NCBI RefSeq assembly: GCF_004341845.1
Contig: NZ_SLVB01000003.1
Location: 186,001 to 250,000, forward strand
Length of the DNA: 64,000 bases
Direction: 5' to 3'
DNA from: Novosphingobium sp. PhB165
Lineage (GTDB): Bacteria > Pseudomonadota > Alphaproteobacteria > Sphingomonadales > Sphingomonadaceae
Shown in pieces: positions 26,924 through 34,803 of the stretch (its first letter is position 1; each line of letters opens with the position of its first letter). Below the pieces are notes generated by a model. It was not told where the DNA came from and did no database searches. It was given only the letters and a program-made list of their open reading frames with translations. A program made the translations under genes and the position numbers.

Positions 26924-28000
26924 TCAGACGCCCAGCAGCGCGAAGCTGTCGTGGCGCATGACCGCCCGGCCGAGACGGCCGACGAAAGCCTCGATGATCG
27001 GCGGATCGACACGGCGGGTGATCGACCAGAGGTAATAACCGTAGACCACCGCCTCCCGGTATTGCGTCCAGGCCTCTTCCGCGTCCGGCATCGCGCATCC
27101 ATGACCGCGCATTGCCGCCAGATATTCGCCCAGCAGACGGCGCTCTTCCGCTTCGGCCACGTCGACCGGCAGAACGGCGTTCAGGTGATAGGCCACGTCG
27201 AGCGCCCAGCCGCCACGTTGAAGCAATTGCCAGTCGATCAGGCCCATGCCTTCCGACGCGCGGAACAGGTTCCCGGCATGGGCATCGCCGTGCAGCAGGA
27301 AGTCTGGCCGACCCGCATCGCGCTGTGCCAGTGCCCGCATCGCGGCCGCCAGACGGTTCGCATTGCGCACCTCGGGCGCGATGCCTTCTCCCCGCGGGCC
27401 GTCGAGCAGGTCTTGCAGCATTTCCGGCGTCACATAGTCCATCCGTGCGAGCTGCGCCGCGCGCGGGGCGATCCAGTCGGCGCCCTCCAGCAAGTCCGCC
27501 CGGGCATGGAGCTGCGCCAGCAGGCCAAGGCTGGCCGCCGCATCATCGGCGCCGAAGGGATCCAGCGCCGAGCAGAACATCGCGCCTTGCGCAATCAGGT
27601 CGCGCATCACCGTCACCGCCTGCTGCGCCTCGCGGTCGACCACGGTGGCGACGCAAGGTGGCACCCGCAGATCGAGCACCGGCGCAAGGCGGTTGTAGAA
27701 ATCGGCCTCCAGCACGCACGTAGGGCCGCCGCGCGCGGTGGCCGCATCCACATCGAGCAGGCCCTTGAGGCAGAATCGCTGCGCCTCCCCCTCGCCTTCG
27801 AACTGCACGGCAAAGCGGACCTTGGTGGCGACAGTGCGGATCACCTCCACCGTTTCGACCGCCACGATCGCCCGGTCCCCGGACAGATGCGCCAGCACTG
27901 GCGCCAGCCACTGCGGGTCCAGCGCTTCGGCCAAAGTCGCGGGAACCGGGCCGGAATGCTCCAGCGGCGCCTCCGGCAAGCGTGCGGCAGTTATCGTCAT
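26924..28000 (-). CDS. APH-fold phosphotransferase (aminoglycoside phosphotransferase/choline kinase superfamily)
   Basis: 358 residues. The catalytic loop LLHGDAHAGNLF has the Brenner-type Asp and Asn, and IDWQLLQRGGWALDVAYHL carries the metal-binding Asp. The nucleotide-binding N-lobe is recognisable but divergent. Relatives that sit in acyl-CoA catabolic clusters (the APH domain of ACAD10/11, LvaA of levulinate degradation) phosphorylate hydroxyacyl-CoA, so a metabolic rather than antibiotic substrate is more likely here. ATG 28000 follows GGGAGAGG. It diverges from the CoA-transferase operon, and paired ATTC-N8-GAAT sites lie between them. Confidence 0.82.
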   Translation of the reverse strand: MTITAARLPEAPLEHSGPVPATLAEALDPQWLAPVLAHLSGDRAIVAVETVEVIRTVATKVRFAVQFEGEGEAQRFCLKGLLDVDAATARGGPTCVLEADFYNRLAPVLDLRVPPCVATVVDREAQQAVTVMRDLIAQGAMFCSALDPFGADDAAASLGLLAQLHARADLLEGADWIAPRAAQLARMDYVTPEMLQDLLDGPRGEGIAPEVRNANRLAAAMRALAQRDAGRPDFLLHGDAHAGNLFRASEGMGLIDWQLLQRGGWALDVAYHLNAVLPVDVAEAEERRLLGEYLAAMRGHGCAMPDAEEAWTQYREAVVYGYYLWSITRRVDPPIIEAFVGRLGRAVMRHDSFALLGV

Positions 28001-28058
28001 CGGCCTCTCCCTGATGCCATCCGGCGAGCCGATTGGTCGGCCTCGCCCAGCTTGCTCA

Positions 28059-28094
28059 ATTCTCCATTTCGGTACATCATTCGCAATAGAGAAT
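28059..28094. promoter_or_regulatory. Paired 16-bp putative IclR operators between the APH and CoA-transferase genes
   Basis: Site 2 (28079-28094) is ATTC-GCAATAGA-GAAT. Site 1 (28059-28074), read on the minus strand, is TACC-GAAATGGA-GAAT, so one half is intact. Centres are 20 bp apart, about two helical turns, on one DNA face. The same motif recurs in front of the other units of the cluster. Confidence 0.6.
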
Positions 28095-28158
28095 TTCAAC
28101 GGTCACGCGATTGTCTTGCCGGACGCATCGCAAAGGCTCGGTACAGGAGGGACAGGAC

Positions 28159-29370
28159 ATGGGAAGGCCGCTGGAAGGCATCAGGATTGTCGAAGTGGCG
28201 ATGTGGGCGTTCGTCCCGGCCTGCGGCGGGATGCTCGCCGATCTGGGGGCGGAAGTCATCAAGGTCGAACCGCCCACTGGCGACCCCTTGCGCGGGTTGA
28301 AGATCGGCGCGCTCTCGAATCCGGAAGCGCAATACGACTGGTCGTGGGAGAGCTACAATCGGGGCAAGCGCTCGATCACGCTCGATCTACGTCACGAATC
28401 GGGCCGCACGGTACTGGGCCGCCTGCTGGAGGACGCCGACGTGTTCCTTACCAGCCTGCTCCCGCCCGCGCGCCGCTCGATGGGGATCGATGCAGAGACC
28501 CTGCGTGCCCGCTTTCCGCGCCTGATCTATGCCAGCGGCAGCGCCACCGGCCCGAACGGTCCGGACGGGGAGAAAGGCGGCTATGACGCCATCACCTTCT
28601 GGGCGCGCGGCGGCATCGCCTCCTCGCTGACGGCGGAGGACGCGGCGCAGCCCGTTGGCCCGCCCGGGCCGGCCTTCGGCGATACGCTTTCGGGCGCGAT
28701 GCTGGCGGGCGGCATCTGCGCCGCCATCGCCCAGCGCGCGATGACCGGAGAAGCGAGCGAAGTGGATGTCTCGCTGCTCGGGACCGCGATGTGGTCTCAG
28801 CAGCGACTGATCTGCCAGGCGACTGCCGAGGACGTGCAGCGCTTCCCGCGTCCGGCGGGGCCGCCGCACAATGTTCTGGTGGCCAATTACCGCACCGCCG
28901 ACGGCCGCTTCGTGGCGCTCTGCATGTTGCAGGCGGATCGTTACTGGGCGCGCTTCTGCGACGTTGCGGGAAGGCCGGACCTCGCCGCCGACCCGCGCTT
29001 TGCCGACGCCGCCGCGCGCCGGGCGCATCTGGCCGAGTGCCACGCCGAAGTGACCGCGCTCTTCGCCGCGAAACCGCTGGACGAATGGAAGACCATCCTG
29101 GCCCGGCAGGACGGCCAGTGGGACGTCGTGCAGGACGTGGGCGAGTTGAAGGACGACCCGCAAGTCCGCGCCAACCACTACTTGCGCGCGGTCGACGCAG
29201 GCGGCGGCACCGCGATCCCGATGGTGGCGAGCCCCATGCTGTTCGGCGGCAAGGCCCTGCCCTCCACCCGCGCCCCTGAACTGGGCGCGGACAGCGACGC
29301 GGTTCTGACCGAACTCGGCTATGACGAAGACGCGGTGATCGACCTCAAGGTACAAGGCGTGGTGTTCTGA
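28159..29370 (+). CDS. Class III CoA-transferase (CaiB/BaiF family)
   Basis: 403 residues. It begins GRPLEGIRIVEVAMWAFVP and continues LADLGAEVIKVEPPTGDP, the standard start of the family; the SYNRGKRSITLDL segment precedes the catalytic Asp region, and ASGSATGPNGP and GGIASSLTAED follow. It moves CoA from an acyl-CoA donor to a carboxylic acid. First gene of an overlapping operon with the DUF35 and thiolase-like genes (stop/start TGATG at 29368-29372). GAGGGACAGG upstream of 28159 decides the start. Its regulation is probably by the ATTC-N8-GAAT pair 65 bp upstream. Confidence 0.9.
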   Translation: MGRPLEGIRIVEVAMWAFVPACGGMLADLGAEVIKVEPPTGDPLRGLKIGALSNPEAQYDWSWESYNRGKRSITLDLRHESGRTVLGRLLEDADVFLTSLLPPARRSMGIDAETLRARFPRLIYASGSATGPNGPDGEKGGYDAITFWARGGIASSLTAEDAAQPVGPPGPAFGDTLSGAMLAGGICAAIAQRAMTGEASEVDVSLLGTAMWSQQRLICQATAEDVQRFPRPAGPPHNVLVANYRTADGRFVALCMLQADRYWARFCDVAGRPDLAADPRFADAAARRAHLAECHAEVTALFAAKPLDEWKTILARQDGQWDVVQDVGELKDDPQVRANHYLRAVDAGGGTAIPMVASPMLFGGKALPSTRAPELGADSDAVLTELGYDEDAVIDLKVQGVVF

Positions 29371-29813
29371 TGGCATCGGACAGTCCCGCTTCGCGCGCGC
29401 CGTCGGCGCCACCGCCGCGCAAGCTGCCGGCCCTCGAACCCGAGACAGCCTTCTTCTGGACCTCGGGCGCGGACGGCATGATGCGCATCCAGCGCTGCGT
29501 GGCGTGCCGCACCTGGCAGCACCCACCCCTGCCGCGCTGCGCCACTTGCGGCAGCGAGCAACTCGCGCCTGAGCCAGTCTCGGGCAAAGGCCAGGTCATC
29601 AGCTATACGGTGAATTACGAGGCGTGGTTGCCAGGCCTGCCGGTGCCCTTCGTGCTCGCCGCCGTGGAACTGGCCGAACAGACCGGCCTGCACGTTCTGG
29701 CCAACCTCGACGGGCCTCCCGCCGCCGCGCGCATTGGGCTACCGGTCCGGGTCCGTTTCGAACAGCACGAAGACGTCTGGCTGCCCTTCTTCGCGGCGGA
29801 GGATGGCCTGTGA
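29370..29813 (+). CDS. DUF35 OB-fold/zinc-ribbon protein (ChsH2-type)
   Basis: 147 residues: a proline-rich N-terminus, then a rubredoxin-like zinc ribbon with Cys43, Cys46, Cys57 and Cys60, then an OB fold (GQVISYTVN ... FVLAAVELAEQTGLHVLA). Proteins of this type pair with thiolase-like partners and form the acyl-CoA-binding half of hydratases or retro-aldolases such as ChsH1-ChsH2 and Ltp2-ChsH2 in steroid side-chain degradation. It overlaps the upstream CoA-transferase by one base and the downstream thiolase-like gene by four, consistent with a stoichiometric complex. Confidence 0.85.
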   Translation: MASDSPASRAPSAPPPRKLPALEPETAFFWTSGADGMMRIQRCVACRTWQHPPLPRCATCGSEQLAPEPVSGKGQVISYTVNYEAWLPGLPVPFVLAAVELAEQTGLHVLANLDGPPAAARIGLPVRVRFEQHEDVWLPFFAAEDGL

Positions 29814-30994
29814 CGGCGCTTCCCGAAAAGCAGATCTGCGTGACCGGCGCCGCGCAATCCGAAGTGGCGCGCCCATCCTCGCGCAGCGCGCTCCAGCTTA
29901 CTGCCGACGCCTGCCTTGCTGCCATTGCCGACGCCGGGCTTTCGCCGCGCCAGATCGACGGCATCGCGACTTATCCCGGCAAATCGGCCGAAGGCGGCGG
30001 CATCGCCCCGGTGAGCACGGCCGAGGCGGCGGCGGTTCTGGGCTTGTCACCGCGCTGGACTCTCACCTCCAGCGAGGGTTTCAGCCACATGGCGCCGATT
30101 TTCAACGCGATCACCGCGATCGCCTGCGGCCTGGCGCGCCACGTCGTCGTGTTCCGCACCGTGGCGCAGGCAAGCGCCCGCGTGCAGGCCCGAGCCTCCA
30201 CGCTGATGGGCGGACGCGGCACACGGGTGGAGGGGACAAATGCCTGGACCGTGCCGTTTGGCGCGCTTTCGCCGATCAACATGTTCGCGCTCTATGCGCA
30301 GGCCTATTTCGACAAATACGGCGCGACCGAAGCGCAACTGGGCGCACTGGCAGTCAATGCCCGCCGCAATGCCGCGCACAACCCCGCGGCGATCTACAAG
30401 GCGCCGTTGACGCTGGACGATTACCTCGCCTCGCGGGTGATTTCCTCTCCGCTGCGGCTCTACGACTGCGACGCCCATGTCGACGGCGCCACCGCCATCG
30501 TCCTCTCGCACCGGGACACCGCAAAAGATTTGCGCAACCCGCCGCTGCATATCGAGGCCACCGGCATGGCGGTCGGCAGCCTTTGGGTCGGGCGGCACGA
30601 GGGCGATTTCACCACTCTGCCCGCCGCCCGCCGCGCCGGAGAAATGCTGTGGTCACGCACCAGCCTGAAACCCGCCGACCTCGACTGCGCGCAGATCTAC
30701 GACGGATTCTCGATCCACATGTGGCTCTGGATGGAAGCGCTGGGGCTGGTGCCGCAAGGCGAGGCCTGCCGCTTCGTCGAAGGCGGCACGAGGATCGCGC
30801 TGGACGGCGAACTGCCGCTCAACACCGGCGGCGGCCAGCTCTCGGCCGGGCGACTGCACGGATATGGCCACATCCACGAGGCCTGCGTGCAGCTCTGGAA
30901 TCGCGGCGGGGGCCGGCAGGTGGCGGACGCGCGGACTTGCCTGATCTCCAACGGCGGCTTCGGATACGGCGCGATGATCTTGCGGCGCGACTGA
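29810..30994 (+). CDS. Thiolase-like (lipid-transfer protein / SCP2-thiolase type) protein
   Basis: 394 residues from a GTG at 29810 that overlaps the preceding stop. The fold signatures of the thiolase superfamily are visible, including DCDAHVDGATAIVLS in the middle and the C-terminal GGGQLSAGRLHGYGHIHEA and GFGYGAMIL. The position where thiolases carry the acyl-accepting Cys instead reads TSSEGFSHM, so ordinary thiolysis is unlikely. Tyr residues in RLYDCD and IYDGFS fall in the stretches where Ltp-type aldolases place catalytic tyrosines (inferred from memory of the family). With DUF35 it probably forms a retro-aldolase-like complex acting on a branched hydroxyacyl-CoA. Confidence 0.78.
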   Translation: MTALPEKQICVTGAAQSEVARPSSRSALQLTADACLAAIADAGLSPRQIDGIATYPGKSAEGGGIAPVSTAEAAAVLGLSPRWTLTSSEGFSHMAPIFNAITAIACGLARHVVVFRTVAQASARVQARASTLMGGRGTRVEGTNAWTVPFGALSPINMFALYAQAYFDKYGATEAQLGALAVNARRNAAHNPAAIYKAPLTLDDYLASRVISSPLRLYDCDAHVDGATAIVLSHRDTAKDLRNPPLHIEATGMAVGSLWVGRHEGDFTTLPAARRAGEMLWSRTSLKPADLDCAQIYDGFSIHMWLWMEALGLVPQGEACRFVEGGTRIALDGELPLNTGGGQLSAGRLHGYGHIHEACVQLWNRGGGRQVADARTCLISNGGFGYGAMILRRD

Positions 30995-31021
30995 CGGCGA
31001 GTCGCATCCTTGACTTTTTCA

Positions 31022-31057
31022 GTTCGTTATGACGATAATATATTCACAATAGCGAAT
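31022..31057. promoter_or_regulatory. Paired 16-bp putative IclR operators upstream of the amidohydrolase
   Basis: The strong site at 31042-31057 is ATTC-ACAATAGC-GAAT. A weaker copy at 31022-31037 reads GTTC-GTTATGAC-GATA. Centre spacing is again 20 bp. The pair lies in the 86-bp gap between the thiolase-like gene and the amidohydrolase, so the latter probably has its own regulated promoter. Confidence 0.58.
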
Positions 31058-31080
31058 TATAGAACGAGAGGAACCGGGAG

Positions 31081-32280
31081 ATGAGCGAGGCCGATCCGGC
31101 GATCCGCAAAGGCGCCGAAAGCGAATGGACTTACGGTCCGATTTTCGACGCCGATGCCCACATCGATCCGCCGCATGACATGTGGAAGGACTACCTGCCC
31201 GCGCACCTGAAGGACCGCGCGCCTTTCATCGAGCATGCCGAGGACGGGGACTACATCTGCTTCGAAGGCAATCGCCGCCCGTTCATGATGATCAACAACC
31301 AGGCGGGGCGCGAGGGCAAGAACTTCAAGATGAAGGGCCGCCTTGCCGACCAGCGCAAGGTCTGGGAGCCCGCCACGCGCCTCGCCGACATGGATGCGGA
31401 CCATATGGGCGCGGCACTGCTGTTCGGCGGCGGGCCGCTCGGCTCGCTCGACAACGAGCTCTATGTCGCCAGCTATGAGGCCTATCAGAACTGGGTGCTG
31501 GACTTCTGCTCGGCCGCGCCGGACCGGCTGTTTCCCGTCGGCTATGTGCCGATGCGCGATATCGAGGAAACTTGCGCCCATGTGAGGCGGCTCGCCGCCA
31601 AGGGGTTCCGCGCCATCAACCTGCCCGCCTTCCCGCAGAACCCGGAGGCGTGGAAGACCACTTCGGGCGTGCAGGCGCTGAAGGATGGGCAAGTCTCGGC
31701 GCTGACGGGAGACGCCAAGGGCGCACTGCAATATTCGGATCCGGCCTTCGACGCCTTGTGGAAGACAGTGTCCGACGCCGGGATCGTCATCACCTTCCAC
31801 CTCGGCGCGCGGGTGCCGCGTTTCGGACAGAAGGAGTACTTCCTGGCCGACATGCCGATGAGCAAGCTGGCCATGGCGGAACCGATCGGCATCCTCATCT
31901 ACAATGGCGTGTTCGACCGTTTCCCGGACCTGAAGATCGGATCGATGGAATCGGGCGTGGGCTGGTTCGCGTGGTTCGCCGAGTACAACGACCGTACCTG
32001 GGAAAAGCAGCGCTACTGGACGGAATCGCCGCTGAAGAACCCGCCCAGCTACTACATGGACCGCAACATCTACGGCTCCTTCATCCAGGACCGCGCGGGC
32101 ATCCTGAACCGCGACCTTCCGGGCGGCCGCAACATCATGTGGTCATCGGACTATCCGCATTCGGAAACGACCTTCCCGCGTTCCCGCGACGTGATCCGGC
32201 GCGACTTCGCGGGTGTGCCCGAAGCGGATGTGCGGGCGATCATTCACGACAATTGCCGAAAGTTGCTGGGGCTTTCGTAA
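31081..32280 (+). CDS. Amidohydrolase-2 family metal-dependent hydrolase/decarboxylase
   Basis: 399 residues. The family (PF04909-like) includes non-oxidative aromatic decarboxylases and C-C hydrolases. Visible metal-site elements: DADAHIDPP at the N-terminus, VITFHLGAR in the centre, and MWSSDYPHSETTFP at the end with the catalytic Asp. The substrate is unknown. GAGAGGAACCGGGAG upstream supports the ATG at 31081. It belongs to the IclR-linked cluster and is the last plus-strand gene before REP repeats. Confidence 0.85.
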   Translation: MSEADPAIRKGAESEWTYGPIFDADAHIDPPHDMWKDYLPAHLKDRAPFIEHAEDGDYICFEGNRRPFMMINNQAGREGKNFKMKGRLADQRKVWEPATRLADMDADHMGAALLFGGGPLGSLDNELYVASYEAYQNWVLDFCSAAPDRLFPVGYVPMRDIEETCAHVRRLAAKGFRAINLPAFPQNPEAWKTTSGVQALKDGQVSALTGDAKGALQYSDPAFDALWKTVSDAGIVITFHLGARVPRFGQKEYFLADMPMSKLAMAEPIGILIYNGVFDRFPDLKIGSMESGVGWFAWFAEYNDRTWEKQRYWTESPLKNPPSYYMDRNIYGSFIQDRAGILNRDLPGGRNIMWSSDYPHSETTFPRSRDVIRRDFAGVPEADVRAIIHDNCRKLLGLS

Positions 32281-32313
32281 TAGTCGCCCCTTGGGGACGG
32301 CGGCATTAGTCCT

Positions 32314-32523
32314 CAAGGGGCTTCGACAAGCTCAGCCTGAGCGGGAAAAAGGTCAATTTGAGCGAACAGGGCCGGGCGCAATATCCCCGCCCCGCTCATC
32401 CCAAGCTCGGCCCCGTCCATCCCGGGCTTAACCCCGTCCATCCTGGGCTTAACCCCGCCCATCCTGGGCTTAACCCCGCCCATCCTGGGCTTAACCCCGC
32501 CCATCCTGAGCTTGTCGAAGGAT
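32314..32523. repeat. REP-like inverted pair enclosing a 21-bp tandem repeat
   Basis: A REP arm GGCTTCGACAAGCTCAG at about 32319 is answered by its reverse complement ending in CTGAGCTTGTCGAAGGA at 32522. Between them, 32397-32522 consists of six head-to-tail 21-bp units of the type CATCCTGGGCTTAACCCCGCC. Units 3 to 5 are identical; the outermost units grade into the REP sequence, so the array seems to have expanded from a REP arm. The region carries no gene. Confidence 0.85.
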
Positions 32524-32544
32524 CCCGCGCCGCCGCGCAGCCCA

Positions 32545-33603
32545 TCACCCCACCTTCAACCGCTTCGCCATCGCCGCCTCGTCCATCATCCGCGTGCCAC
32601 GCAGATGGCCGAGGCGGATGCCGGTGCAGGTCATCTTGAACTTCGCGAAATCCTCGTACCATTCGAGGTCGGCCGCGGACTTGCCGGTAAGATCCTCCCA
32701 CAGGGCCACGGTCTCTTCCCGGCTGCCCATGCCCTCCAACGGCGCGCCATAAGTCGAAGCCGGCCCGTGCATCGTGTCTGCAATCACGCAGAACCACGCC
32801 AGATCATGCAACGCCCCGCCGAGCGAGGGCTGCTCCCAATCCATCACCGCGATCACGTCGAAGTTCTCATCGAACATCATGTTGCCGATCCGCGCGTCAC
32901 CCCAGACCAAGCCTTCGGGCTGGTTCGCCGGCCAAAGCCCGCGCAGCCGTTCCAGCGCGGCGTCAAGCACGGGAAGCGGCTCCACGTCCTGCAACCATCG
33001 GGCAAAGCGGTTGTACTTGGCCCATTCCTGTTCAAGCCCGCGCTCACCGGCAGGACCGGCCAGAAAGTCCAGCCCATCCAGCGGCGCGCGCTGCACCGCC
33101 GCCAGTTGCTCCACGGCATTGCGCCAAAGCGTGCGGCGCTGCTCCGGCGCGGCATCCCGAAGCCAGCCTTCGCGCGCATAAGGCGGGATCGACACCGGAA
33201 CGCGGCCCACTTTCCGCTCCATGACGAAGAAGGAATTGCCCAGCAGCGCCGGGTCTTCCTCGAACCACAGCGGGCGAGCGACGCGGACGCCGCCGTTCTC
33301 TGCGCCGCTTTCGGCCAGCGCCTTCATCACGCGGTATTGCTGAACGAACAAGTCGTCCGGGAAGACCGTAAAACCGCCCGGTTTGATCCGCACGACACAA
33401 CCTTGCTGCCGCGCCGCGCCACCCTCAAACCAATGCGCTTCGAACAGGATCGTCTCGTGGCTCTGCCCGGCCCCGCGCGGATAGGCGAGATCGCTGATCC
33501 TCACGTCACGTGCCTGCGGCATACGTTCGGCCAGCCAACCGGCCAGCGCGCGCGCCAGTTCCTCAAGGTCCCGGGTTTCCGGCGCGACGATCACGTCCGA
33601 CAT
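32545..33603 (-). CDS. Second APH-fold phosphotransferase
   Basis: 352 residues, only distantly similar to the APH protein at 26924-28000. The N-lobe begins with the GAGQSHETILFEA glycine-rich strand typical of the acyl-CoA-dehydrogenase-associated APH group; the catalytic loop is LVWGDARIGNMMFDE (His replaced by Trp-Gly-Asp as in many ACAD10-type domains) and the metal Asp is in VMDWEQPSLGG. Start at 33603, with the site pair 33628-33663 just upstream. Two such kinases in one regulon point to phosphorylation of a hydroxy group on a CoA thioester as a repeated step; this is inference. Confidence 0.8.
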   Translation of the reverse strand: MSDVIVAPETRDLEELARALAGWLAERMPQARDVRISDLAYPRGAGQSHETILFEAHWFEGGAARQQGCVVRIKPGGFTVFPDDLFVQQYRVMKALAESGAENGGVRVARPLWFEEDPALLGNSFFVMERKVGRVPVSIPPYAREGWLRDAAPEQRRTLWRNAVEQLAAVQRAPLDGLDFLAGPAGERGLEQEWAKYNRFARWLQDVEPLPVLDAALERLRGLWPANQPEGLVWGDARIGNMMFDENFDVIAVMDWEQPSLGGALHDLAWFCVIADTMHGPASTYGAPLEGMGSREETVALWEDLTGKSAADLEWYEDFAKFKMTCTGIRLGHLRGTRMMDEAAMAKRLKVG

Positions 33604-33627
33604 CCAGCACTCTCCCGCTTTATCGCA

Positions 33628-33663
33628 ATTCCAAATCGCGAATTTATTTTCGACTATTTGATA
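33628..33663. promoter_or_regulatory. Paired putative IclR operators upstream of the second APH gene
   Basis: Site 33628-33643 is ATTC-CAAATCGC-GAAT on the plus strand. Site 33648-33663, read on the minus strand, is TATC-AAATAGTC-GAAA. Centres are 20 bp apart. They lie 25-60 bp upstream of the start at 33603, in the AT-rich promoter stretch. Confidence 0.55.
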
Positions 33664-33733
33664 AATCGACAAGCGGGGACGGTCAAGCACGGCAGGCTTG
33701 TTGCGGGGGCGAATCCGCCCGGACGACGGAGAA

Positions 33734-34573
33734 TCAGGCGGCTTCGGGCTGGCCGATCAGGAAGCGCGAGATACGCATGCAGGCCTCGGCCAGTGCCTCG
33801 CCCGCCTTGCGCACTTCGGCGCCGGTCTGCGCTCCGCTGAAGCCGGCCATGACCAGCGAGATCGAAACGCGGTCGCGCGCGTCATAGATCGGGGCCATGA
33901 CCGCCATGAGCGGGTACGTCTTGCCCGCTTCCAGCACGGTTTCCGGCATGACCGGCGGGTCGTCCAGGCTGGCGCCGACCATGCTGCTGCTACCCGGAGC
34001 ACTGTCCGGCCGGCGGGTCAGGGCAATGAAGCCATGTTCGCGCACGAAGGCCATGCCGCTATGGAGTTGCTCAAGCTGCTCGACCGAGGGCGAGGGATTG
34101 ATGCGCGCCTGCGCCGCATCGGCCTCACGCGGGTTGCGGGCGAAGAAGGCGGTGGCCTGCACCCAGCGCAGCGGCATGCGCGTGCCCAGCGGCACCGGAT
34201 AGCCGACATGGCTGGCCGATGCGGCCCGCTCGCGCAGGTGGATCATGTCGCCTTCCAGGAAATAGGCGCCGCAGACGACGTCGAAATCGTCCGCCAGCTT
34301 GCGCATTTCCGGCTGCGCGACTTGCAAGGGTGAGAAGTGTTCGGCTGCGGTGCGCCCGATCGCGGCCAGCACCGGGCCCAGCACATAAGTCTTGTCGCTG
34401 GTGCGGTAGAGATAACCCACGTCGACCAGCCCGGTCAGCAGCGCATGGCAGGTCGCCCGGCTGAGCTTCAGCGCGCGCACCAGATCGGTGAGCGCGAAGG
34501 ACTGCCCCGGATGATCGGCGATGAAATTGAGGATGGCGGCCATGCGGGCGACGCCGGGAGAAGAACGCGACAT
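33734..34573 (-). CDS. IclR family transcriptional regulator
   Basis: 279 residues. The N-terminal winged helix-turn-helix (residues about 5-65: ARMAAILNFIADHPGQSFAL, then LVRALKLSRATCHALLTGL and YVLGP) is followed by an IclR effector domain. IclR regulators of aromatic or acyl-acid catabolism commonly bind paired palindromes. It sits in the middle of the cluster, and a single ATTC-N8-GAAT-like site lies directly in front of its own start codon, which suggests autoregulation. It is the obvious candidate to read the motif found before the other units. Confidence 0.9.
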   Translation of the reverse strand: MSRSSPGVARMAAILNFIADHPGQSFALTDLVRALKLSRATCHALLTGLVDVGYLYRTSDKTYVLGPVLAAIGRTAAEHFSPLQVAQPEMRKLADDFDVVCGAYFLEGDMIHLRERAASASHVGYPVPLGTRMPLRWVQATAFFARNPREADAAQARINPSPSVEQLEQLHSGMAFVREHGFIALTRRPDSAPGSSSMVGASLDDPPVMPETVLEAGKTYPLMAVMAPIYDARDRVSISLVMAGFSGAQTGAEVRKAGEALAEACMRISRFLIGQPEAA

Positions 34574-34578
34574 GGGTG

Positions 34579-34594
34579 CTTTCGCTATTTCGAA
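34579..34594. promoter_or_regulatory. Putative IclR autoregulatory operator
   Basis: Reads TTTC-GCTATTTC-GAAT on the plus strand, or ATTC-GAAATAGC-GAAA on the minus strand, 6 bp upstream of the iclR start codon. The inner AATAGC matches the copy upstream of the amidohydrolase. No convincing second copy at 20 bp was found. Confidence 0.5.
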
Positions 34595-34677
34595 TTACCT
34601 GTCGGGTTATGGGGCGTGGAGGGGTTCGTCAATGGGGACGCAGAAGTGCCACACAAGCACGGCTTACAAAAAACCAC

Positions 34678-34767
34678 TTCGTCGCGACCGCGAAGGCCGG
34701 GGCCCCGCTTCCTTCTTACGACTCCGCCAAGAACAGCGGGGTCCCCGCCTTCGCGGGGACGACGAAG
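34678..34767. repeat. REP-type palindrome, family GGGGTCCCCGCCTTCGCGGGGAC
   Basis: Two arms of about 32 bp, reverse complements with small differences, flank a 26-nt loop. The same arm sequence occurs at 43347-43429 (as a palindromic pair) and at 57961-57991 (single). The copy lies between the ligase stop and the IclR start on the minus strand and could act as a terminator or mRNA stabiliser. Confidence 0.8.
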
Positions 34768-34803
34768 TTGATGTTCAAATCTCGTGGCCGATTGCCCGAG
34801 GCC

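Noticed and set aside
32313..32504. A small protein with heptad repeat GGVKPRM
   Set aside because: It is the translation of the 21-bp tandem repeat; no start signal and composition explained entirely by the repeat.
32397..32522. CRISPR array
   Set aside because: Units are contiguous 21-mers without spacers, and no cas gene is near.
26924..33603. Antibiotic-resistance kinases (aminoglycoside phosphotransferases)
   Set aside because: APH fold is shared with metabolic kinases; context is acyl-CoA catabolism, and the catalytic loops match the ACAD10-type group better.
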